A stretch of 64,000 nucleotides of DNA from SHZL01 sp963708905. GTDB lineage: Bacteria > Pseudomonadota > Gammaproteobacteria > Xanthomonadales > SZUA-36. Made by a program: the position numbers and the translations under genes. Location: the NCBI GenBank assembly GCA_963708905.1, contig CAVPUV010000057.1, positions 73,294 through 137,293 on the forward strand, given 5' to 3'. Position 1 is the stretch's first letter. Every line of letters begins with the position of its first letter. Shown here in pieces: positions 36,716 through 46,100 of this stretch. The notes under the pieces were generated by a model, which made no database searches, was not told the origin of the DNA, and saw only the letters and a list, made by a program, of their open reading frames with translations.

Positions 36716-37698
36716 CTTACCCCTGGCTCGAAGAGGCATGGCGGGAGTTTGTGCAGCGTCTCAATAGCAGCCGCCTGGCGCATGCCTGCTTGCTTGCCGG
36801 GCCGCAGGGGCTGGGCAAACTCGAGCTTGCGATGCAGATGGCTGTCACCATGCTGTGCCAGCAACAGGAGCATCAGGCATGCGGCGTCTGCCGTTCGTGT
36901 CAGTTATTCGCCAGCGGTGCTCATCCGGACTTTCGTCTGCTGACTTTTGAGATCAATACCAAGACAGACAAAATGCGAACCGAACTGGTCATCGATCAGG
37001 TGCGGGAGCTGAACGCTTTCATGCAGCTCACCCACAGCATCAGTCCACGCAAAGTTGCCCTGATACATCCGGCAGAGGCCATGAATCGCAATACTGCCAA
37101 TGCCTTGCTTAAGACACTTGAAGAGCCGCCCGGCAGTGCCGTGCTGGTGCTGGTTGCGCATGACCCATCCCGGCTTCCCGCCACCATCCGCAGCCGGTGC
37201 CAGACCATTCATGTGCGCCTGCCGGACGAGAAACTTGCGTTGGACTGGCTGGTGAATTCGATGAGCACAGATGCGGCAACGGCTGCAATCGCCTTGCGGG
37301 CGTCCGCGGGAAGCCCGCTGCTGGCACAGCAAATGCTGTTGCATGGGGGCACGGAGCAATTTCGTACCGTTACCCAACAACTTATCCGTATCCAGGCGGA
37401 TGCGGCTGTAGTGGGTGAAGTCGTGGACAATTGGTCCGAGCTGGACCAGGAGTGTTTGTGGAATTGGCTGTCGCTGATTACAGCGCAACGCTTGCGCAAC
37501 TGCTTCAGCCTGCCTGGCCACGCAGAAGCAATGGTTGAAGGATTGGAAAGGGATGCAGGCATGCGGCAGCATGCCGGGCGGATTTCTTTGTTGCAGTCAC
37601 TGGCCGATCGCAACAGACGTGCGCTTGCAACGTCATTGCGCAAAGACTTACTTCTGCGTGATTGGCTGATACAATGGTCCCGTTTGACCAGTTCGTGA
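36712..37698 (+). CDS. holB: DNA polymerase III subunit delta'
   Basis: A 328-residue clamp-loader subunit. It opens with HACLLAGPQGLGKLELA (a P-loop-like segment), contains the zinc-binding Cys cluster CGVCRSC, then KVALIHPAEAMNRNTANALLKTLEEPP and SRCQTIH, typical of delta'. The GTG start at 36712 overlaps the tmk stop. Confidence 0.94.
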   Translation: MTYPWLEEAWREFVQRLNSSRLAHACLLAGPQGLGKLELAMQMAVTMLCQQQEHQACGVCRSCQLFASGAHPDFRLLTFEINTKTDKMRTELVIDQVRELNAFMQLTHSISPRKVALIHPAEAMNRNTANALLKTLEEPPGSAVLVLVAHDPSRLPATIRSRCQTIHVRLPDEKLALDWLVNSMSTDAATAAIALRASAGSPLLAQQMLLHGGTEQFRTVTQQLIRIQADAAVVGEVVDNWSELDQECLWNWLSLITAQRLRNCFSLPGHAEAMVEGLERDAGMRQHAGRISLLQSLADRNRRALATSLRKDLLLRDWLIQWSRLTSS

Positions 37699-37734
37699 GT
37701 CGCACGCAGAGAAAGCTCAAGGAAAGTTCGAGGT

Positions 37735-38076
37735 ATGGCGCAACAAGGAATCTTGTCTCTATCTATTAAGGACAAACAGGCCCTGTACCGTTCTTACATG
37801 CCGTTTGTGCAGGGCGGTGGCCTTTTCGTTCCCAGCAACAAGCAGTTTCAGCTGGGAGACGAGGTATTCCTTTTGCTCACCGTAATGGAGTTGGAGGAAA
37901 GGCTGCCCATCCCGGGCAAAGTAGTATGGATAACGCCTCAGGGCGCTGCTGGCAACCGTAAAGCCGGAATTGGTGTGCAATTCGCTGAAACCCAGGATGG
38001 CTCCCATGCGCGCACAGTTATCGAAACACACCTGGCAACAATGTTAAAGAGTGGCCTCAGCACATTCACCATGTAG
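37735..38076 (+). CDS. PilZ domain-containing protein
   Basis: A 113-residue protein at the conserved site after holB, where PilZ-like proteins are found in pseudomonads. It includes GGGLFVPSNKQFQLGDEVFLLL and PIPGKVVWITPQG. The Arg-rich c-di-GMP-binding motif of canonical PilZ domains is not seen, as in the type IV pilus PilZ itself, so nucleotide binding is doubtful. It may serve pilus assembly with PilW. tatD, often next, is absent. Confidence 0.88.
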   Translation: MAQQGILSLSIKDKQALYRSYMPFVQGGGLFVPSNKQFQLGDEVFLLLTVMELEERLPIPGKVVWITPQGAAGNRKAGIGVQFAETQDGSHARTVIETHLATMLKSGLSTFTM

Positions 38077-38102
38077 AACCTGTCCTGGAGCCAGGCCAGA
38101 CC

Positions 38103-39266
38103 CTAAGAAAGTACCTGCCTGATTACCCTGAAAACTTCGTCGACTTCTTCTGGCCCTTGATAAAAATGAGGTGACAGGCGGACGGCGTTGTCTCTTAGTG
38201 CGCAGCTGACGTGATGATGATTCAGGGCGCGCTGCACCGAGGCTGCGGATGTCTTTTCGGGACGGAATGTCACGATACCCGATCTGCGCCCGGGCTCCGG
38301 GTCGCTGAGCAGGTGGACTCCGGGCATGGTCTGCAAATGCCGCAACATAAACGCCGTGTTGTCCTGTACGCACCGTTCGATTTTTTCCATGCCCGTTGCC
38401 AGCAGCAATTCCAATGAGGCCTTGAAAGCGACCTGCCCCAGCGAGTTTGGACTGCCCGCTTCAAACCTGCGCGCCGAGGCGGAGGGTATCCAGTCCTGGC
38501 GCGCAAAACCCCAGGGATTATCGAACATGTGCCAACCTTGCTGCCGCAAACGCAACAGCGGGCGCGCTTCCTCATGGCTGTAAAACACGGCTATTCCTTC
38601 CGGGCCCAACAGCCATTTGTGGGCGTCTGCGGCAAGAAAGCTGATGTGGCAGGACCTCACATCCAGGCGCAGGGCACCCAATTGCTGGATGGCATCGACA
38701 AAAAACAGGATGCCGCGGGCACGGCAGGCAGCCCCCAGCGCCTGCAAATCCAGGCGGAATCCATCGCTCCATTGCACCGAGCTGACCGCCAGCAGGCGGG
38801 TGCGTTCATCCATGGCTTCAATAAGGGCCGACTCGGCGCTGCTGGCGGCACGTATATCGATTTCACGTACTTCCACGCCGCGATCGCGTTGCGCCAGCCA
38901 GGGCAGGCGGTTGGAGGAAAATTCCCCCTGCGGCAGCACCACGTTCTCGCCCGCTTTCCAGTCCAAGCCCCAGGCCACGGTGCAAATGCCTTCGGTGGTA
39001 TTCTTCAATAAAGCAATATCGTTCTTCGAATCAGCCCCGATCAATTGGGCCAGGCATTCACGCAGACTATGCTCCAGAGCAATCCATTGCGCGTATTGCG
39101 CGGGACCCTGCTGCGCATTTTCCTGCGCGAATTGACGTACCGCCTCGGCGGAGCAGACGGGCCAGGGCGCGATGGCGGCATGGTTGAAATAAAGACCCTT
39201 ATCGCGGCTGGGAAACTGCGCCCGCAGCTGTCCGTTTTGAAGTTCGGCGCCTTGCTGAGTATCCAT
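38103..39266 (-). CDS. class V aminotransferase-fold PLP enzyme
   Basis: A 387-residue protein of the NifS/kynureninase-like superfamily. The PLP-binding Lys is in AADAHKWLLGPEGIAVFY, the cofactor Asp in ILFFVDAIQQLGAL, and LLKNTTEGI forms the phosphate-binding part. The overall form (GLYFNHAAIAP near the N-terminus) fits putative cysteine desulfurase or isopenicillin-epimerase-like members. The substrate cannot be read from sequence. I use the ATG at 39264-39266; the longer frame to 39347 would overlap dinB, which is divergent. Confidence 0.83.
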   Translation of the reverse strand: MDTQQGAELQNGQLRAQFPSRDKGLYFNHAAIAPWPVCSAEAVRQFAQENAQQGPAQYAQWIALEHSLRECLAQLIGADSKNDIALLKNTTEGICTVAWGLDWKAGENVVLPQGEFSSNRLPWLAQRDRGVEVREIDIRAASSAESALIEAMDERTRLLAVSSVQWSDGFRLDLQALGAACRARGILFFVDAIQQLGALRLDVRSCHISFLAADAHKWLLGPEGIAVFYSHEEARPLLRLRQQGWHMFDNPWGFARQDWIPSASARRFEAGSPNSLGQVAFKASLELLLATGMEKIERCVQDNTAFMLRHLQTMPGVHLLSDPEPGRRSGIVTFRPEKTSAASVQRALNHHHVSCALRDNAVRLSPHFYQGPEEVDEVFRVIRQVLS

Positions 39267-39321
39267 GTAGATATAATGACTACCTGGCTCCTTGCTGGCA
39301 AACCTAAAATACCGCAACGAC

Positions 39322-40536
39322 ATGAACACCTCACCACAGCGCGCCATACTGCACGTCGATATGGACGCGTTTTATGCTGCGGTGGAGACCCTGGACAACC
39401 CCGCATTAAAGGACCAGGCGGTCATCGTTGGCGGGCTTGGACCGCGTGGTGTGGTGGCCACGGCGAATTATGCAGCACGCCTTTCCGGGGTGCACTCAGC
39501 CATGCCCATGAACCAGGCGCGCCGCCTGTGTCCCAATGCTCAATTTCTACAGCCGCGAATGGAGCGTTACAGGCAGGTCTCGGCAGAGGTCTTCAAGCTG
39601 TTCCGCGGCATAACACCCATGGTCGAGGGTTTGTCCCTGGATGAGGCGTTTCTCGACGTAACCGCCAGCCTGAAGTTGTTTGGTCATGCCCGGGACGTTG
39701 CCCGTCGCATCAAAGCCGGCATTCAGCAGGAAATTGGATTGACGGCATCTGTTGGCGTCGCGCATAACAAGTTTTTGGCCAAGCTGGCCTCCGACCTGCA
39801 AAAGCCCGACGGCCTGGTCTGTGTGCCAGCGGACAAGGTTCATGAGTTCCTTGATCCGATGCCTTTAAGCCGTTTGTGGGGTATTGGCCCGCGCACCGCA
39901 CCCAGGTTGCGTGCCTTGGGCATCCTGACTTTCGGCCAGCTACGTCGCGTTGATACTGCTGTTCTACGACCCATACTGGGCAATCGTGCGGAACATTTTC
40001 GTCGACTGGCTGCGGGAGAAGATGACCGGGAAGTTGTTTCAGTCAGTCCGGACAAATCGATCAGCCACGAAATTACCTTTGATCAGGACCTGCTCGAGCA
40101 CGACCAGCTATTGGCTGAGTTACAAGTGCTTACCGAGGCGGTGGCCCGACGGCTGCGCCAACGGCAACTCATCGCCCAGACCGTGGTGGTCAAAATCCGC
40201 GACCCTGCTTTCAACACCGTGACACGCAGCCGCAGCATGCATGCCGGGTCAAACAACACCATGACCCTGTACCGGATGGCGCGTGCATTATTTGAAGCCT
40301 GGCGCACGGCCAACCACAGCACTCCGGTGCGCTTGCTGGGGATGGGAGTCAGCGCTCTCGAACAACGATCTGGAGATGCGCGAACCAGCGGTACGACCAG
40401 CGGGAATCAGCTGGATGGCGGCAAAGAGCAACGGCTGGACCAGGTGCTCGATTCGATCAATACACGCTATGGTGACAGCCGCATTGTGCACGGACTGACG
40501 CTGCTTCGGCGACGCGATAAGTCGCCGGAATCCTGA
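39322..40536 (+). CDS. dinB: DNA polymerase IV
   Basis: A 404-residue Y-family translesion polymerase. It has HVDMDAFYAAVETLDNP with the first catalytic Asp, SLDEAFLDVT with the second acidic pair, SVGVAHNKFLAKLASD and the helix-hairpin-helix RLWGIGPRTAPRLRALG. The C-terminal little-finger domain is complete. The ATG at 39322 gives the family N-terminus. No LexA box was recognised upstream. Confidence 0.96.
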   Translation: MNTSPQRAILHVDMDAFYAAVETLDNPALKDQAVIVGGLGPRGVVATANYAARLSGVHSAMPMNQARRLCPNAQFLQPRMERYRQVSAEVFKLFRGITPMVEGLSLDEAFLDVTASLKLFGHARDVARRIKAGIQQEIGLTASVGVAHNKFLAKLASDLQKPDGLVCVPADKVHEFLDPMPLSRLWGIGPRTAPRLRALGILTFGQLRRVDTAVLRPILGNRAEHFRRLAAGEDDREVVSVSPDKSISHEITFDQDLLEHDQLLAELQVLTEAVARRLRQRQLIAQTVVVKIRDPAFNTVTRSRSMHAGSNNTMTLYRMARALFEAWRTANHSTPVRLLGMGVSALEQRSGDARTSGTTSGNQLDGGKEQRLDQVLDSINTRYGDSRIVHGLTLLRRRDKSPES

Positions 40537-40583
40537 ACACAATAATGGCGCTTCTCGAAGGTCTTGCCATTGCCGGCTTGCGG

Positions 40584-42266
40584 TCAGGATGAGGCAGGCG
40601 GGGAGGGGAGCTCGCGCAGCTCACGGCGCAGGATTTTGCCTACATTACTTTTCGGTAAGTCATTCCTGAATTCGATATAACGCGGACGCTTATATCCGGT
40701 GAGCTGTTCGACAGCAAACGCTCGCAGTTCATCTTCAGTCAGTGATGGATCACCGGCGACCACGAAAATTTTCACCGCTTCGCCGGATTTTTCATCGGGC
40801 ACGCCAATCGCGGCAACCTCCAGTACCTTGGGGTGAAGTGCGAACACGTCTTCTATTTCGTTGGGAAACACGTTGAAACCGGATACCAGGATCATGTCTT
40901 TCTTGCGATCCACGATCTTGAAATATCCGGAGGCGTTCATGACGGCAATGTCGCCGGTGCGCAACCAGCCGTCCGCGGTCATGACATTGGCCGTTTCCTC
41001 CGGACGCTGCCAGTAACCTTTCATGACTTGCGGTCCACGCACCACCAGTTCACCGGATTCGCCCTGCGGCAGCAATTGGCCGGTCTCATCCATGATGCCG
41101 CACTCTGTCGAGGGAAGCGGTAAGCCGATGTAGCCGTTGTACTCGGCGAGATCAAACGGATTCATGCACGCTGCCGGTGAGGTTTCGGTGAGCCCGTACG
41201 CCTCCACCAAAGTGGCTCCGGTAACCTGTCTCCAGCGCTCCGCCACGGCTCGTTGTACCGCCATGCCGCCACCCAGAGCGCCCTTGAGCGTGCTGAAATC
41301 CAGCCGGGCAAAATCCGGGGTATTGAGCAGAGCATTGAACAAGGTGTTGACACCGGTAATCATGGTAAATGGCACCTTGGCCATTTCCGCCACGAAGGCC
41401 GGCATGTCTCTGGGATTGGTGATCAGGACATTGACGCCGCCCAGGCCCATGAAAACCAGGCAGTTCGCCGTCAGTGCAAAGATGTGATACAGCGGTAAGG
41501 CAGTGATAATGATCTCGACATCGTTGCCAATGCCCGCGGGCGCCAGCCATGCCTTCGCCTGTAGCATATTGGCCACCAGGTTACGGTGCGTCAGCATGGC
41601 GCCTTTGGCCAGCCCGGTAGTTCCCCCGGTATACTGCAGGAAGGCGTTGTCCTCGAAACCAATGGTGACCGGCCGCAGCGGGAGTTTTGCACCCAGTTCC
41701 AGAACTTCCCGGAACGAAACAGAACCGGGAAGGCGCCACGCCGGAACGGATTTCTTGACATACTTGAGCACGAAATTCACCAACAGGCTCTTGGGGAACT
41801 TGAGCAGATCCCCGACCGCGGTGGTGATAATGATGTCAAGCGGCACATCTTCGCGCACTTTCTGCAGCACGCTGGCGAAATTTTCCACAACGACGATGGC
41901 GCGGGCGCCGGAATCCAACAGTTGGTGTTTTAATTCCCGGGCGGTATACATTGGATTGGTATTCACCACCACCAGGCCGGCGCGCAACGCGCCGAACAAA
42001 GCTACCGGGTATTGCAGGATGTTGGGCATCATCAGTGCAATACGGTCACCGCCGTTCAAACCCTGGCGTTGCAGCCAGGCGGCAAAATTCCGTGTGGCGT
42101 GGTCCAGTTCCAAGTAGGTCATTTCAGCGCCCATATTGAGGAACGCAGTGCGGTCGCGATAACGCGTGCAACTATCCTCAAAAATATCCACGATCGACCT
42201 GTACCTGGATAGATCGATCTCGGCGGGTACGCCTTGTGGATAGCTGTTTAACCAGGGTTTTCTCAC
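40584..42266 (-). CDS. fadD: long-chain fatty acid-CoA ligase FadD
   Basis: A 560-residue adenylate-forming enzyme, close to E. coli FadD (561). The AMP-binding P-loop is YTGGTTGLAKGAMLTHRN; VEAYGLTETSP, GWLRTGDIAVMN and the catalytic C-terminal Lys in LPKSNVGKILRREL complete it. It activates fatty acids for beta-oxidation by FadE, FadJ and FadI. It starts at a GTG (42264-42266). Confidence 0.95.
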   Translation of the reverse strand: MRKPWLNSYPQGVPAEIDLSRYRSIVDIFEDSCTRYRDRTAFLNMGAEMTYLELDHATRNFAAWLQRQGLNGGDRIALMMPNILQYPVALFGALRAGLVVVNTNPMYTARELKHQLLDSGARAIVVVENFASVLQKVREDVPLDIIITTAVGDLLKFPKSLLVNFVLKYVKKSVPAWRLPGSVSFREVLELGAKLPLRPVTIGFEDNAFLQYTGGTTGLAKGAMLTHRNLVANMLQAKAWLAPAGIGNDVEIIITALPLYHIFALTANCLVFMGLGGVNVLITNPRDMPAFVAEMAKVPFTMITGVNTLFNALLNTPDFARLDFSTLKGALGGGMAVQRAVAERWRQVTGATLVEAYGLTETSPAACMNPFDLAEYNGYIGLPLPSTECGIMDETGQLLPQGESGELVVRGPQVMKGYWQRPEETANVMTADGWLRTGDIAVMNASGYFKIVDRKKDMILVSGFNVFPNEIEDVFALHPKVLEVAAIGVPDEKSGEAVKIFVVAGDPSLTEDELRAFAVEQLTGYKRPRYIEFRNDLPKSNVGKILRRELRELPSPPASS

Positions 42267-42621
42267 GAATTTTCCTCACGGGTTCAGGAGCCTGTCTGAC
42301 TTAGGCGTTCGTAGCGAGGCAAAGTCCGGTTTGAGGCAGTTTTTGAGCAATTTTGAGGAGCATAGCGGTTCTATGTGACGAAAAATTGCTCGAAAAATGA
42401 CCAAATCCGGCTTTGCCGCAGCAGAATCGCCCTAAGTCAGACAGGCTCCTCCTACCGGATCGACTGACGCCGATACGTTCCTGCCGTGTCATTGCATCAT
42501 ACCGTCCCGGCGCCGGCAAGCTTCATCGCAATTGACTTTGCCAGGGAATCGAAGGCGACCGGGCGGTCCCCGGCTGGGCCGGTAAGACACGTCTATTTGC
42601 CAGTCCGCACTGACCCTGTTT
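42267..42621. other. fadD-lipoprotein intergenic region
   Basis: 355 bases without a supported gene. The 165-bp hairpin element fills 42286-42450. The rest (42451-42621) shows no convincing promoter hexamers and no other structure that I can support. Confidence 0.6.
42286..42450. repeat. 165-bp near-perfect hairpin element
   Basis: Ends AGGAGCCTGTCTGACTTAGG (42286-42305) and its exact reverse complement (42431-42450) close a long hairpin. Inner arms also pair: GGCAAAGTCCGG with CCGGCTTTGCC, GAGCAATTTT with AAAAATTGCTC, and CATAG with CTATG around the central loop CGGTT. No protein is encoded. A shortened relative lies at 25153-25190, which argues for a dispersed repeat family. Confidence 0.8.
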
Positions 42622-43107
42622 ATGATTGCAGTTCCTGGAACGCGGGGAGATGCGAACCTGAAATGTATTTCCAGACTGGCGGCAATGCAGTTGCTGCTGG
42701 TGTTCATTCTTGCCGCTTGCAGCCCGGCATTGACCGTTGAACAGCAGGTCATCGTGGTCATGCGGGACATGGAAGCGCGTATCGAGGCGGGCGAACGCCG
42801 GCCATTCATGGAGCACGTATCTGCGGAATTCGCCGGACAAAATGGGGCCATGACCCGGGATCAGCTCAACGCACTGGTCCTTTTCCAGCTGCACCAACAT
42901 CAACGTGTGCATGCACAATTGTTCCCCATTCACGTCACAACGGGCATCCCTGGAGAAGCCGAAGCCCGCTTTGGTGCGCTGTTGACGGGTGGTCCGGGTT
43001 GGTTACCTGATAACGGCCAGGTGTATGACTTTATAACTCGATGGCGACTTCAGGGCGACAAGTGGGTTTTGATCAGTGCGCAATGGAAGCCGGGTACCAT
43101 CGACTAG
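42622..43107 (+). CDS. small putative lipoprotein, unknown function
   Basis: A 161-residue protein. A hydrophobic stretch AMQLLLVFILAACS ends in a lipobox (LAAC), so it is probably a lipoprotein. The rest (EQQVIVVMRDMEARIEAGER, AEFAGQNGAMTRDQL, RWRLQGDKWVLISAQW) has the look of an NTF2-like fold, but no family is certain. The ATG at 42685 would give a shorter signal peptide without basic residues, so I keep the longer start at 42622. It is followed 77 bases later by lhr. Confidence 0.65.
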   Translation: MIAVPGTRGDANLKCISRLAAMQLLLVFILAACSPALTVEQQVIVVMRDMEARIEAGERRPFMEHVSAEFAGQNGAMTRDQLNALVLFQLHQHQRVHAQLFPIHVTTGIPGEAEARFGALLTGGPGWLPDNGQVYDFITRWRLQGDKWVLISAQWKPGTID

Positions 43108-43184
43108 GGCCTGTTCACACTTACCCGATCTTTAAGCCGACAGCGTTTCGCGGTTTTTGAGAATCCCCGGGTTAATATAGGTAC

Positions 43185-46100
43185 ATGTTTCATCCCGCCG
43201 TCCACAGCTGGTTCACCAACACGTTTCCGTCTGCGACGCCCGTGCAGGTCGAAGCCTGGGAGGCCATTCGTGGGGGCAATGATGTCCTCATTGCCGCACC
43301 TACCGGCAGCGGTAAAACCCTGGCTGCTTTCCTGTGTGCCATAAACGAGCTGGTGGAGCAAAGTCAGAAGGGGTTGCCGGACGAGGGGGTCCAGGTGCTC
43401 TATGTTTCACCGCTGAAAGCACTGTCCAATGACATCGAGAAAAATCTGCAGCATCCACTTATGGGTGTCGACCGTTGGCTGCAAGCGCATGGCAGTGGAC
43501 CATCGGGCATTCGCGCCATGGTGCGCACCGGTGACACCACTCCCGGTGAGCGCGAACAAATGCGGCGCCACCCACCGCACATTCTCGTCACCACTCCCGA
43601 GTCGCTGTATCTGCTTCTGACCTCGGCTTCAGGACGCGCCATGCTTGCCACTGTGCGCGATGTGATTGTGGATGAAATCCACGCGGTAGTTGGCAATAAG
43701 CGGGGCAGTCACCTGGCTTTATCCTTGTCCCGCCTGGATACCTTGCTGCCACAGCGTGCGCGGCGCATCGGGCTTTCGGCCACACAAAAGCCGATTGAGC
43801 AGATTGCGAATTTCCTCAGTGGCGGCTTGCCCTGCAAAATCGTCGATAGCGGCCACCAGCGCGAGCGGGACTTACAGATTGAAATGCCGGCATCCCCGTT
43901 GTCCGCCGTGATGGCGAATGAAGTATGGGAAGAAATTTACGATCGCTTGCAACAACTGGTTGCAGAGCATCGCACCACGCTGATTTTCGTCAATACGCGG
44001 CGCCTGTCGGAGCGGCTCACACGGCACCTGGCGGAACGCCTGGGTGAAGATGCGGTTACCGCCCATCATGGCAGCTTGTCCCGGACACACCGGCTCGGGG
44101 CTGAACAAGCGTTGAAGAACGGACAGCTGCGCGCGCTGGTGGCAACGGCCTCGCTGGAATTGGGCATCGATATTGGTCATGTAGACCTGGTTTGCCAATT
44201 GGGATCTCCAGGCAGCATCTCCGGGTTCATTCAACGCGTGGGCCGCGCCGGGCACAGTGTCGGCGCCACCCCCAAGGGCCGATTGTTCCCGCTGACCCGG
44301 GATGACCTGGTGGAGAGCATGGCCTTGCTGCGTGCCGTGCAACAAGGCTTGCTGGACACCGTGACTATTCCCAATGCGCCGCTGGACGTATTGACGCAGC
44401 AACTGGTGGCGGAAATCAGCGCACGGGAATGGGACTCCGCGGCCCTGTTTGCCCTGGTACAAACCGCCTGGCCGTACCGTGAGCTTGGCCGCGAAACCTT
44501 TGATCAGTTGATCGACATGCTGGCGGCAGGTTATGCCACGCGGCGCGGCAGACGGGCAGCTTATATCTATCATGACGCCATCAACGGACGCCTGCGGACC
44601 CGGCCCGGCGCTCGCCTCACCGCGCTGCAAAATGGCGGCGCCATACCGGACCAGTTTGACTATGAAGTCACCCTGCAGCCGCAAGGCTTCCGCGTGGGCA
44701 CCTTGAATGAAGACTTTGCTTTTGAAAGTATTCCCGGCGATATTTTTCAGCTGGGCAACAGCAGCTACCGCATCCTTAAAATCGAGCAGGGCAGGGTGCT
44801 GGTTGATGACGCCCACGGCCAGCCACCCACGATTCCATTCTGGTTGGGTGATGCGCCGGGACGCAGTGATGAATTGTCCGCAGCCGTTTCGAACCTGTGT
44901 GAGGAACTACAGAACCGGCTGCAGGCGGATTCGCCCGGGCATGTCGAGACCTACCTTCGTGCCAGTGGTTTCAGCCTGGCTGCCGCGCAGCAGACGGTCG
45001 CTTACCTGTCTGCAATTCTCGCCGCCCTGGGCTGTATTCCGACACAAAAGCAAATGGTGTTGGAACGGTTTTTCGACGCTACCGGCGATATGCACCTGGT
45101 GATACATGCACCGCTGGGGTCACGTATCATGCGTGCCTGGGGCCTGGCTCTGCGCAAACGTTTTTGCCGTCATTTCAATTTTGAATTACAGGCCGCGGCG
45201 CTGGAAGACAGCCTGATCCTGTCGCTGGGTGAAACACACAGTTTCGCCACAGAATCGATACCTGCTTTTCTGCAGTCATCCAGTGTCAGGAAATTACTGG
45301 TGCAAGCCCTGCTGGATGCACCCATGTTTGCCGTGCGCTGGCGCTGGAACGCCAGCATAGCTCTGGCAGTCCAGCGCATGCGTAACGGGCAGAAACTGCC
45401 GCCGCAATGGCAACGCAACCAGGCGGAAGACCTGGTGGCGGTGGTATTTCCGGATCAACTGGCCTGCCTGGAGAATATACGTGGCGAGCGTGAGATTCCA
45501 CAGCATCCACTGGTGACGCAGACGATCGGCGATTGTCTGCATGAGACCATGGACATCGAAGGTCTGGAGCGGGTACTGCAACAACTTGAAAGCGGATTGA
45601 CCGAAATGCGCTGTCTGGACCTGACCGCGCCTTCGCCGCTGGCGGCGGAGATCATCAATGCCAGGCCCTATGCATTTCTTGATGACGGCGACGCGGAAAA
45701 CCGGCGCACGCGTGCCATTACCCAGGATAGCCGCGATCTCGAACATGCGGCCATGTTGCGCATCATCAGCATACCGGCAATTGAGCAGGTCAGGGCGGAG
45801 TGCTGGATCACGCCACGCAACCCGGATGAGCTGCACGACGGCTTGCTGCAGTGCGGGTTTCTTACCCAGCAGGAATTCACCACGGGTTGTTCCAGTACCG
45901 GTACCGCTGGGGATGCCAGCGCCTGGGGACATTGGTTCCAGGCCCTGGCTGATGAACTGCGGGTTAGTTGTGTAACCCGGCCGGACGGCAGACAGTGGTG
46001 GGTGGCCACCGAGCGCCTGGGTGAATTCCTGTCGCTGAACCAGCAATTCGCGCTCAAACCTGATCCATCGCCGGTATGGCCGTTGGAACCGGCAGTCAGC

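Noticed and set aside
43108..43184. Third copy of the 165-bp hairpin element before lhr
   Set aside because: Only a short AGGGCCTGTTCACAC stretch is reminiscent; no partner arm is present.
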